Origin: Rhododendron vialii
Lineage: Eukaryota; Streptophyta; Magnoliopsida; Ericales; Ericaceae
Assembly: GCF_030253575.1 (NCBI RefSeq)
Contig: NC_080560.1
Coordinates: 39,975,001 to 40,039,000, forward strand
DNA: 64,000 nt
Direction of reading: 5' to 3'
The notes below the pieces were generated by a model that was not told where the DNA came from, ran no database searches, and was given only the letters and a program-made list of their open reading frames with translations. Made by a program: the position numbers and the translations under genes. Shown here piece after piece: positions 32,301-43,156 of this stretch. How positions within the stretch are numbered: the stretch's first letter is position 1; every line of letters begins with the position of its first letter.

Positions 32301-35300
32301 GTCTAGATTTTAATGAAATTTTTCTCTAGAAAAAAGTTTTAACTATTCTCTGGAAAAGTTTTTTTAACATTCCGACCGTTCAAAACACTTTTGAACGGTC
32401 ACGATTAAGTGCTGTAAACTTGTTTATAACACCTCCGTACACAAGATTTTCTCATGACAAAAAAAGACGCAAGAAAGTCACTCTATGTGGAAAAGACTGA
32501 ATCTTTGTCTAAGTCACACTCCCTCGTAGGAGGGAATCTTTCACTCACTATCTTCAACCGATTACCCACTAACTAGTAATTGTGTTATGAGATGAGTATG
32601 CCAGTGTGATGAGGAACACCACACTCTACTGCAGCTATTCCTGTGATATCTTTAAAAGACACCACAAATATCTTGTTCCTTAGTCTCACCTACTGCCCCA
32701 AAAGGGATTGCCTAATTTGTACGTTTATACATCGATAGGCCTGTCTCGAGCCCTCTTTGCCCACCGATTGGGATTGCGTGGGTACTGTTATTGTTATTGT
32801 TGTGTTTTTCCGTGATATCTATCTGTTATACTCATTCCCGAATTGTTTTTGACTTTTTTTTTTTTTTTTTGTAAATTTCCATTTTTTTTTTGTAATGATG
32901 ATTCGTAGCCATCGTACTTATTGTTTTACTTGAATTGAACATGATATGCAATTGAACTACTAGGTCGCATGTACAGTTATTAGGAGTAATATGTCTGTCC
33001 TTTGCACTGTTAATACTTATGTGTGTTTTTTCGTTCATGTCTCCTATGGGTGGTCATCTTTGTCTGTCATCAAAATCACTATGATTGCACTAGTTTGACT
33101 GTTATGTCTAATTCATGGTACGGTGGTGATGTTATTCTGCAGGATATAAAGCTCCGAAATTGAGGTACTGTTAATTCTGTGCAGCCACTCAAAGCATATG
33201 TTACAAGCTAAACCGATTTAGTCATTGTTCTGCCTTTTATTTGCTTCAATATGGGTTGATTATGTTATCTTGCTTCTTAGTTCCATATGCTCATCCAAAG
33301 GGATTGTTGCTTATTCACTTTTAATTTTCTGTCAATCTTGTTGTTTGCTTATCTAGGGAGATCATGGCATTGCTTTTGTCAAAAAAATTGATAGTTTTTT
33401 GAACCTCATAATACATGTGCTTTGTATCATTCATCATTCTCCTTCTGTGCCACTATTTGTTATAAGTTCTTTAGTACTACCAGGAGTAAGTTTTAGACTT
33501 GCAACTTTTGTGCTAAACATCCTTTAGTAGTTGGAGACATTAAATTGGATAATTCCTTTATATTTCAGTTAATCTTTCAAACATCAGAAAAAACTCTCCT
33601 CCAAGTTTGAAAGGTTGAGCTCACGAGTCTCTAGTTGTGTGGGTCCCGTGGGATAATATGATGAGACCACTTCCGGCTCCTCCGATCATTTTGGGAGCTT
33701 AACTTTGGATGCTTGAAATATTTAGCACTATTTGTTCTGAAGGGTTGTCAACATGTAGCGTATTCTACGTGCAATTCATCGTAGAGGCTCGCTAAGGGGA
33801 AGAAAACTGATTTAAGAGAGAGATACTAGGTTGGAGATATAACTCTGGGCTTAGGAGCTCAAGAGAGGGGAAAAAAATTAAACAACTCGAGGTATAGATT
33901 TGGAGCAATAGTCTGTATGATTCAAAGGGGTGCATCAGCTTGACCTAATGATGAATTATGCGTCTAGTGGTAGTTGAGGGTTTTCCATTGCACACACCTC
34001 CCGAACTGAGGAGGACTGGCAGGTTGATAGTCTTTGAAAGTAAATCACTAGCCATTACCATCAAGCAAAAGATTCTAGACATTCGAGCTTTGATGGAGCT
34101 ATATGCTTCCGAAGTACTTATGGTGGATATTTTGTATCTGATGGTGGGATCCTCAGTAATGGGGGCACTGAGCCGACATTGGCGGTTGCATATCCCTTAC
34201 TGGCCCTTTGGATCAAGGACTATGGTTCCTCAAGATCTTGCCATGTTTGGTGAGAAATTGCGAGAGATGGACCTTGTATGTATGTACTCTTTTCATTTCT
34301 CACCTCGTCTATCCATCCAAACAACTGAACAAGTTATAGTATGCTAGAGGATTTTCGTTTCTAATGATTGCAATGAGCTGACATAGGCTGTTGTATGTCC
34401 CTTTGAGTTGGTATAAAGACTTTTTGGTCCATCAAGGTTGCACTTTATTGCCCTCACACTCTTTGCACAAGGGATATGGCAGTTCATATTGATACACTGA
34501 CACAGTATCGTTGTGGTGTTGTATACAGATCACTATTTAGTTGTGGTGTCATTAGAATTGTGTGGATAGGATTTTTACATGCCACTGCTTATATATCTTG
34601 AAATTCATGTCACAACCTTCCAAATCTACAGGAAACTTGCTGACAAAGTTTCAGCTTCTGGTTTCTATGTGGTCGTTCCTGACTTCTTTTATGGAGATCC
34701 TTATGTGCCTGAAAATGCCGATAGGCCTTTGGAAAATGCCGAGAAGCCTTTTCCTGTTTGGTTAAACGATCACGGACCGGTTAGTCGTAATCTTAATCAT
34801 ATCATATACTGGTAAACTGCTGTTGACTTCAATCTAGGATCAGAATTGTCATATGGAATTACTTTTCTCTGTTGCGGTGTCCATGGACCATGGTATACAT
34901 TTTTCCTTTTTTTATTTGATAAGCATACATTTTTCCTTTTCTCTTGTTTGAAATAACATATATACTTCCGATGAGAACATTTGGGCGATTCAGCTGTCCC
35001 AATCATTTATTTCATAGCTGGAAACGATGTATGTTTCTCTAAGAGATCTTGTATTCTTCTTTTCCTTTCTAAATACAGTCAAATTCTGGAAGCCTGCTTT
35101 CAAGTTTTGCAATAATCTAATGGCGCGTTGAATCTGTTTATTGAAAAGGAGTGCTATACCACTAGTTGCTGAAAATAGTGTTACTTTTCTCATAGGATAA
35201 AGGTTTTGAAGATGCAAAACCAGTAATTCAAGCTCTAAAAAGTAAAGGCATAACCAGCATCGGAGCTGCAGGCTTTTGCTGGGGAGGTGAGATGGTTTCT

Positions 35301-36940
35301 AGAGAAATGTTATTATGTTTTTCGTTTTTGCAATCAATACATATATCACAAACGTATTTTGCCAATATATTTGTCACTCGTTTGCACTGTGGCTTTGCTT
35401 CAACTGTAATTCTGTGGACATTTTTCAGCCAAGCCTGTTTTGGAACTAGGAAAGTATGCTTACATTCAAGCTGCAGTGCTATTACATCCATCATTTGTTT
35501 CTTTGGAGGATGTCCAGCGTATGTATCCCAGAACCCTTCACAAACATAATTCTTATGTCTTTTTGTTGGTTAAGGATAGAGTGCACTTCAAATAAGTGAT
35601 TTTATCATGAGGTGGAAGTCAATTTCCTTCCGGAAAACCTCCAACATTTGGAGTTTTTTTGTGCTGATTTGAAGAATATTAACGGTGGGCATTATTTTCA
35701 GCGGTTAAGGTTCCTATTTCAATACTGGGAGCAGAGATTGACAGAATGTCTCCACCGGAACTCTTGAAGAAGTTTGAGGAGGCCTTAAATGCCAAACCTG
35801 AGGTAGGCAATCCCAAATTATTTCCTCTTCTGATTTTCATTTCTAATTGTGGTTTCATCAGAATTTCATCTTTTTATTTTCTCGATTTGTTTTAGAATGT
35901 AAAGTAATTGTTTTCCATACCTATATGTTTCCAGTTTATCTGAAAATAGTACTGACTTTGAAAAGGGAGGTCTGTATTTCCCTTCAGTTCTTTATCCCAG
36001 AATCATGCTAAGCATAGAAACATGAAGTCTTATCATTGCGAAATATCTCGATAGGTATTTTCCCTTAGTTGCCGGGGTGCGGGAAAAATCATTGCGAATT
36101 ATCCCGATAGGTGTTTCATGTACCAGGAACAAAGTGTCATGGCTAGTATTGGTACCCAGTATGACGGGTATGAGTATGGTGGGGTTTTAGAAGTACCTGT
36201 GCTTCATAGGGGTTTACATTTAGTGGTTTACTTCCCTTCTTCCGTGACTAATGAGTCATTCTTAAATTTTCTAGACGGAAGTTTTTTTTATTGCTTTCAT
36301 TCTCTTTTATCATATTATGTGCTATTGGTTTGAGCTACATGATTAGGATCTATTGTGAGGTGGATTGGATGATAATTTCAGTGCATTTCGAAGGTTACCA
36401 TCATTTCCTTTTAATATTTCTTGTCTGATTTTCCTCAAATACGATGAAATTTGCTTCGTTTGATTTGATTCTATCCACCCTATTCAGAAATTGTACGGGT
36501 TTTTTTTATTTTTTATTTTTTTATCAGGAAACAGAAACATATATTGGTAACACAACAAATATAATAAAAAGGACTCTTAAGGTCTAGGAAATACAAGAAA
36601 ATGAAATACAGGATGCTGAGATTTCCTTTTAGCTTTTTTTTGTTTTTGTTTTTGGAATAGCGAAGAAAGGTTCCTTTTAGTTGTTTTCGTCCACAGAGTC
36701 ACAGAATTTGTTTTCGGTGTAGTCATTTGGCCCCATTCCTCCTAAAATCATCAATTTTGCGACCAGTTGAGAAATTAACGACTTCTGCTTACTTCACAGG
36801 TTGATAGCTTTGTGAAGATATTCCCGGGGGTCGAACACGGATGGACGGTGAGGTACAAGGATGAAGATGAAGTGGCTGTGAAGTGTGCAGATGAGGCACA
36901 TGAGGATATGTTGAACTGGTTTGTGAAATATGTTCAGTAA
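29354..36940 (+). CDS. Dienelactone hydrolase family protein, complete (copy C)
   Basis: Seven exons: 29354-29504, 33143-33164, 34632-34779, 35196-35286, 35429-35518, 35702-35802 and 36800-36940, giving 247 residues. It is nearly identical to copy B and shares its exon phases and catalytic triad (Cys135 in GFCWG, Asp181 in LGAEID, His214 in HGWTVRY). Exon 3 is 21 bp longer than in copy B through an in-frame local duplication ([16 protein letters not shown] against PENAERPLP). Exon 5 ends in C rather than G before the GT, changing an Ala to Pro across the junction. Intron 1 is 3.6 kb because of a composite transposon insertion. The leader keeps a TC tract followed at once by CTATAAA. Function as for copy B: alpha/beta hydrolase of unknown substrate. 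Confidence 0.9.
29908..32245. mobile_element. Composite transposon insertion in DLH copy C intron 1
   Basis: Unit 1 lacks this sequence between the gtcatgagaaaatc block and the tatagtaccaaccaatcac block. The right end is GGGCCGGCCCTG, the inverted form of the hAT-type CAGGGCCGGCCC terminus also seen at 25,155. The left end does not match, so one end may be lost or the insert may have grown by later events. It carries a nested Mutator-like foldback element (30,712-31,520) and no recognisable transposase. Confidence 0.6.
30712..31520. mobile_element. 809-bp Mutator-like foldback element, nested
   Basis: Perfect 9-bp direct repeats GATTTGAAC flank it (30,703-30,711 and 31,521-31,529), the hallmark of Mutator-superfamily insertion. 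The ends GGACGTGGGGCTCTGCTGCCC and (inverted) GGACTCAGGGGCTCTGCTGC match closely, and the inverted similarity continues through most of the element (for example gcaatcctatggagcaaaaacgtgattatga facing its complement near 31,395-31,425). It can fold into one hairpin of several hundred base pairs. No transposase. Confidence 0.85.
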
Positions 36941-38140
36941 AAAACATACATATACAGATGTATGTCTACTTTCCTTGGCAGAATAATTTGATGGTGTGGT
37001 AGCATTTTGTCCATTATTAGAGAGGGGGAAGTCTATGAACCCTGCAGAGAGGTGCAATAGAGGAAATGTTCTAGGTAATGCTCATATAGTCATAAGTACT
37101 GGTGTGGGTTTCACAAGCTAAGTTTGTTGTTTTGTTCTGTTCTTTGATATTTATGAAAGCATTGTCTTCTTGTTTACATATTTTACCAGGGAAGGGGTAA
37201 AGGACAGGTGAATATCACATTCCTTTTAGATTTATGTATGTAGATGTTGCAGCAGTGTTCTAAAAATTGGAATTAATTATTGACGGGGCCTATCCGACTA
37301 ATTGCCATGCGCTGATTAATCGCTGATTACTAGGCCTTGAAGATTGAAGGTGGCCGACCGCCTGATTAGCGCCGAGCGACTTTTGGAACATTGTGTTGCA
37401 ATAAGAAAATTACAAATTCCACCAATTACCTAGAAAATAATATAAACGTATGTAAATCATTCTATTATTTAGGGCCAGAAAATCCTTGCAGAGTGATTTT
37501 TATTTCTTTCAATCAAAATCATTGCAGAGTGCACACCTCAGGATTATGAGTTGCATACTGTCATTTATTTGCAATAGTGTTCGTCGTACCGTAAAATTAT
37601 TCAGTGGGGCACCGTCACGTGATGTTTTAACATCTTTATCCACCACAAGTAAGTTTTTGTGGGGTCAAGTACTAATTGTATCAACTCCACAAAAATGTGT
37701 GATGAAGAAGAGTGTGGAGACATCACGTGACGGTGCACCAAGACCCGAGAGATTTCAAACCTGTAACCTTGAAAAGGAAACAAATTCATAAGTTCAAGCA
37801 TTGACCTCCAGACAATCCTTTAATTCCTTCTTGTTGCCTAACTTTATTACTGCGTCATTTTCTGAAAAAAAAAATCTAAAATAATTTCTCATTACTTTTG
37901 CATATATGGTTAAAGATTATTTATTCGTCTTGATTAGATAAGTCATAAAAGTAGAAAAGTAAAAAAGTCCGATATAAAAATAGAAAAAATAAGACAAAGT
38001 AATCAAATGCATCTACCTATCGCAGATCATTTTCGCCTTAAGTGATTTTCTATTTTTTTATTACAAATTTTTACTTTTCTCACTAATCTCGTTGATATGA
38101 CTAAATTATTTTAAAACATTTCCATACGAAGCTAGCAAAA
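36941..38140. other. 3' UTR and downstream DNA of DLH copy C
   Basis: Matches 12,537-13,754 of unit 1 up to gctagcaaaa, where unit 1 has the two Helitrons. No gene is visible. Confidence 0.6.
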
Positions 38141-38639
38141 TCTTATTTATAATGGAACGTTAATGATGAATATTAGAAAGATGAACATAGAAAAATATTC
38201 CATAGGATATCTTACTTCATATTGTGTTTTTTTCCAAATCATTTTGTTTTTTTCCGAGACCGGAGAACAAGAAATAGGCCATTGACTACAAGGGCATTGG
38301 AGGCTTCAAACTTGTACCCAATTGAGTTTTTCTGAAGTTTCATCTTTAATTTGAAATGACTATAACATGATTTTTGAATGAATGATTTACATGTCAGGAA
38401 TTATAGAATGCACATCTCGAATCATCAAAATAGGTTATGAGACCTCGTGCGCTATTCGATGGTGTGTTCGAACTGTTGTGTTCGATCAATTTGAACTTTT
38501 GCATGAACATAGTACTATCTAACGAATCCGATAAAAAAACTTGGATTATCAAAAAAAGGATACAGCCATAGGAAACCATTCATGTGATGTTATCAAACTA
38601 TTCCTTGCCATAAAGTTTTGAAAGCGTGATTACTATGCA

Positions 38640-39440
38640 CGACGGTCGAAGAATTATGGCCACGAAGAATTACTCTTGCCCGCAAAGAACTACTCCTGGT
38701 CATAAAAAATTATTATTACCGCAAAAAATTACTCCTGACCGCGAAGAATTACTCGTGGCTGCAAGGAATTACAAGTGGCGACAGAGAATTACTCATGCCC
38801 ATAAAGAATTGCAGTTGGCCGCGAATAATTGCAATTGGTCACGCAGAATTACACTTCGCCGGGAAGAAGTACACTTGGCCTCTCATAATTGCACTTGGAC
38901 GCGAGGAACTGCACTTGGCCGCAAATAATTGCACTTGGCCGCGCATAATTGCACTTGGCCGCATATAATTGCACTTGGCCGCGCATAATTGCAATTGGCC
39001 GCCCAGAAGTGCATTTGGCCGCGCATAATTGCACTTGGCCCTCATAATTGTAATTAGCCGCCCAGAATTGTACTTGGCCGCGCAAAATTGCACTTGGCCG
39101 CAAAGAATTGTTCTTGGTCGCGCAAAATTACACTTGACCACACATAATTACTCTCCTGGCCGCAAAGAATTACGGCCAAAGAATTGTTGGCGGTGCAGAA
39201 TTGCACTTGACCGCACAGAATTACTCTCCTGACCGCAAAGAATTACTCTTGGCCACATTGAATTACTCGTGGCCGCACAGAATTGCTCGTGCCCGCACAG
39301 AATTACTCTTGGCCGCAAAGAGTTGTTCCTCGCCGCAAAATTTTGAAAGCATGATTATTATGCATGGCAGTCGAAGAATTACTCTGGCCACGAAGAATTA
39401 CTTCTGACCGCAAAGAATTATTTTTAGCCGCAAAATTTTG
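38640..39440 (+). repeat. Minisatellite with 20-bp period (unit 2)
   Basis: The same unit as at 21,478 (gcataattgcacttggccgc and variants), roughly forty copies, about 120 bp longer than in unit 1. The copies differ in arrangement, so the array has changed in length since the duplication. An internal boundary with gcaaaattttgaaagcatga and ggcagtcgaagaatt repeats the motif at the array ends. Minus-strand open frames of 100 and 84 codons in different frames both encode the same cyclic repeat. Confidence 0.9.
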
Positions 39441-41029
39441 AAAACGTGATCACTATACACAATAGTTTTTGCAATTGGGTTTTCAAGAGGGCCACTTGGA
39501 CTTATTGGATTGAATTGGGCTCGGCCTGCCTCTATTATTTCATTCAAATAAAATCGAAAAAAAAGCTTTTAGAAATCTTGCAACTGGTCCAAAATATTTT
39601 TCTCCCAATGTCTTGGACATTTTGGGTGAGTTTATGTTTATTTTTTATTTTGATATTTTTTTCTTACATTTAAGCTTTATTTTTCGGATTGATCATTCAT
39701 CTCGATGGGAGAAGTCTAAAAGTAAAAAATTATGACAAAAAATAAGAAATAATTTGACTAAAGACAAAAAAATACCTAACAATTGATTTTTTTTCTCTAC
39801 AATACAGTCTTATATGTATTTTTTCAACTTCGGCCCATATTTTTTTAATTTTTCAATTTTTCCTATCGGGACGAATAATTTATCCCAACAATTACTCCCA
39901 AAAGCTAATAGTGATAGCTTGTTCCTCTAAGAGCTTTAGGGGTTTTTTTGGACTTTATGAATTTTGTTCTTTTTCAAATTTTTTTTTCCGTTGGTTAATT
40001 TTGTGTCAATATTTTGGATTATTATTTCGTCTTGTCGAGACAAAATGGAAAACTATAAAAAAATTATGGTTTTTTAAAGTTTTATCTTAGGTATTTCCAA
40101 AAATGTTAGGGTAAAAGGATTTTTTTCAACTTTTTCAGATTTCCCTTGTTGAGATCAATCAATAATTCACAAAAGTTTAACGCAAAACTAAAAAATGCAA
40201 AAAAACTTAAAACCAAAAAAAAAAACCCTAAAGCTCTTGGAGGAACCCGGCCTGACTTTTAGAGGGGGAAAAAAAATACTGAAGGCAGAAAATTCGAATT
40301 CAGTAATAAGTATTACTCCAATCATTTTTGGAAAAAGAAAAAAGAATCCAACCCCAAGAACGTAACATTCTCTATTTTTCCCAAGACGAAGATGAAGATG
40401 AAGCTGAGCTCTAGAAATCATTTAGCCAAGATTGAAGTTGGAGCTTCTGAAACCTTCCAACCGGGTCTCAATCAAATCAGCTTATTTTCTGATAGGTTGC
40501 TCCGGAATCCGAAACTCCTGTAAATAACTTTCTTGATTTGCTCGTGTTGTACATTTCTTAATTAGTTTTCCACATGAATCTTGATTATTGATGAGTGTTC
40601 AATTTCTGCCACACCAAAACTCAAAAAAGAAAAAGAAGCATAGTATCTATACATGAAGCTAGTTTGTTGACCAAGTGCTCGTATCAAATGAATGGTTTGC
40701 CTATGGCCGTATTTTTTTTTTGATATATAATCCAAGTTTTTAATATGATCAAATGAATGGTTTGCTTATGGCTGCAAACTTTACGGTCGGGAGTAATTAT
40801 TAGCGGTCAAAAGTAATTTTTCGCAATCAAAAGATATGTAAAAGTTTGCGGTCATGATATCCCAAAACAGACCATAGGCTAATCACGCTTTTAGTAAGTA
40901 GTAACTAGTAAGAACAAAACGCGTATGATTTATTGGTGCTGGGGTTGGACAAACACAACTCCAGAGTGCCTCGATAGAAATAGAACAAGATATTACTCAA
41001 CCCTCTCACTATAGTGTGCGAGACCCACA

Positions 41030-41387
41030 GGAGGCGAGGGAGCTGCTTCCCCTTAAAAGGGCAGTAGCCTACTGTCCCGGCCGAATGGGATCCGCTTGAA
41101 CAAGTGTGCCAAAAATCAACTTGAATGGATATCATTAAGAGCCTTATCGAAACAGTTTTATCTTGAAAAGAATGGATCTGAAACACTAGATCAAATCCAC
41201 TAGAACCCATTATTGGCAAGTTATATGTGTTCCGATCAGGCACTTAATGACATCTGATCGACCTAATTTTTGGTACACTTGTTCTACTCGATGAGTTTTA
41301 CGAAGTGAACGTTTTTTATCATTAAAGCGAGACTGAAATGTATCCCATTCGGCTGGGACAGCAGGCTGCTGCAGCTCTCCCACCTCC
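41030..41387. mobile_element. 358-bp Mutator-like MITE
   Basis: It is flanked by perfect 9-bp repeats AGACCCACA (41,021-41,029 and 41,388-41,396). Ends are GGAGGCGAGGGAGCTGC and (inverted) GGAGGTGGGAGAGCTGC, and the inverted match continues to a gcc.actgtccc.gccgaatggga block on each side. Unit 1 has one AGACCCACA (23,782-23,790) and no insert, so it transposed after the duplication. Confidence 0.9.
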
Positions 41388-41659
41388 AGACCCACAAGGC
41401 TAGAAGCTTGGAGGTTGGATAACCACTTTCTTTGAGATATGGCACAACGCTCATAAAGCACAGAAGTATTTTTCTAACAATCGGATCTCCGCTGGTGGAT
41501 GGTAGAATTGATCCTTCAGAGATTAGTCAATGCGTGCATAACTTGGATCGAATAACAGAGTTGTAATTTAAAAAAATAGACCCATCAAAACAACCTCAAT
41601 AATAAACTGGGCTATTAGAATCCAAAGAGGCTATTATGGGCCTTAAAACTACCAATCTT

Positions 41660-41974
41660 GATTAAACCCTAGCAGTTGCATCCACCAATATTCAATATCC
41701 CACGGAAGTCCTCAGCCATATATTTAGGATCCGCGTGTACAGTCTAATCTGAACCGTTCATATTGACAATTAATGGTTCAGATCTTTTGAATTTTATTAC
41801 CGGTAAAAGTATCAAAACAAATCTGGACCATTAAAAACGTAACGGACAGTTGCGATTACTTGAATTGCACTGTAAACAAGCCATTTCCTATATTTATAGG
41901 CTGTTTCTAGGACGAGGAAAAAAAAAAACCCTACCAACATTGTCGTTTCCAGTGTCATTTTTCAAAGGATTAAG
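41660..41974 (+). promoter_or_regulatory. Promoter of the F-box gene at 41,975
   Basis: A telo-box-like AAACCCTA lies at about 41,664 and a TATATTTATAGG motif about 85 bp before the ATG. Both are also found before the truncated copy at 24,368. Promoter role is inferred. Confidence 0.5.
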
Positions 41975-43156
41975 ATGGAGTGGGGAATAACAGAGGCAAC
42001 GGAAACAGAACAAAAAACTCGATTTCCAGACGTTCCTGAAGAGATCATCCTTCGCATACTCTTGGAGTTACCGATTAGGTATCTTCTCCGATTCAGGTGC
42101 GTTTCGAAGCGTTGGCGTTTCTTAATATCCGATCCACCATTCAATCTATCTGTTCAAAGACGACATGTAATCGTTGCGTCTCATTATTATCGACCTGAGT
42201 TTTCCTTGCACTGTATAAATAATAATGGTTCGATAATGGAGATCCCAAGGCCAAAACGATTACAATTTGCTGGATGTCTGAGAATTGGGGGTTCGTGTAA
42301 TGGGTTGGTACTATTAAATTCTAGGGAGGACTTGTTCATGTGGAATCCGTTCACAGGATGTTGCAAAAAGGTGCTTTCAATCGAGTTCTTGAAACAATAT
42401 TCCGACAGCTCAATAACGGATGTTTCTGGGCTTTGTTATGACTCCTCGACGGATGACTACAAGGTAGTAACGTGGGTTAGAGATGGTGAAACCGGCATGG
42501 CCTGTATGGTCGGAAGTTGCAGAACCAAATCGTGGACAAAAAATTGCGACCCTTACTATAAGGAGATAGTGTCAAGTACTCTTGTCGATGAACGCCTGCA
42601 TTGGCTGGTTACTGAAAGCAATATCGGAGAAGATCCATTCTCACTAGCGACCAACTTGATTGTTTGTTTTGTTCCGCGGACAAATAAATTTGTGAAGGTG
42701 CCGATGCCTGATTGTGACGGAACAAGAGAACATACTACTGGTATCCTTGGTTCGGATAAAGTTGGTTTGATTAAAGTTGGTTTGGGAGTTTTAAATGGAT
42801 GCCTTTCTTTGGCTCAGTGTAGAAGCACCAAGTATAATGATATAGAGGTACTGGTGATGAAGCAATATGGCGAAAAGGAATCTTGGACGAGATTGTTCGT
42901 TATACCCATAATTACTCTTTCGTATTGGAAGATTAAATTGCTTCCGCTGTGTTGTATTAAAGATATGGTATTGCGTTTCCGTTGGGGGCCCAAAATTCGC
43001 GCGATTTTGGCATGGGGTCTTGATAAAAAATCGCAAGGGCTTTTTCCAATCCCTAATGACAGTGAATATATAGACTCTGTTATGGTTGTCGAAAGTCTAG
43101 TTTCGCCTCCCAGCCACTACGGAGAAGAGGAAGAGTACATGGAAATTCAGGCTTGA
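41975..43156 (+). CDS. F-box/F-box-associated (FBA) domain protein, intact
   Basis: A single-exon frame of 393 residues. The F-box is at about 17-57 (FPDVPEEIILRILLELPIRY, LLRFRCVSKRWRFLI). The FBA interaction domain follows, with LFMWNPFTGCCKKVL (about 123-137), SGLCYDSSTDDYKVVTW, CMVGSCRTKSW, ERLHWLVTE, KFVKVPMPD, GVLNGCLSLAQC, MKQYGEKESWTRLF and AILAWGLDKKSQG. The layout matches CPR1-like and S-locus-F-box-like proteins, which are predicted to recruit substrates to SCF ubiquitin ligases through SKP1. The C-terminus ends in an acidic EEEEYMEIQA. The first 73 codons lie in duplication unit 2. The likely start is the ATG of MEWG, preceded by a conserved promoter. Target protein unknown. Confidence 0.85.
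   Translation: MEWGITEATETEQKTRFPDVPEEIILRILLELPIRYLLRFRCVSKRWRFLISDPPFNLSVQRRHVIVASHYYRPEFSLHCINNNGSIMEIPRPKRLQFAGCLRIGGSCNGLVLLNSREDLFMWNPFTGCCKKVLSIEFLKQYSDSSITDVSGLCYDSSTDDYKVVTWVRDGETGMACMVGSCRTKSWTKNCDPYYKEIVSSTLVDERLHWLVTESNIGEDPFSLATNLIVCFVPRTNKFVKVPMPDCDGTREHTTGILGSDKVGLIKVGLGVLNGCLSLAQCRSTKYNDIEVLVMKQYGEKESWTRLFVIPIITLSYWKIKLLPLCCIKDMVLRFRWGPKIRAILAWGLDKKSQGLFPIPNDSEYIDSVMVVESLVSPPSHYGEEEEYMEIQA

Larger units (their letters stand above)
24591..42200 (+). repeat. Segmental tandem duplication, unit 2
   Basis: Colinear with unit 1 (3,300-24,590). Differences are insertions present only here (25,026-25,550; 25,645-26,390; 27,569-29,061; 29,908-32,245; 41,030-41,387), insertions present only in unit 1, and a deletion of about 4.1 kb at 38,222-38,232. 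The unit ends inside the intact F-box gene, which continues into single-copy sequence. Confidence 0.85.
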
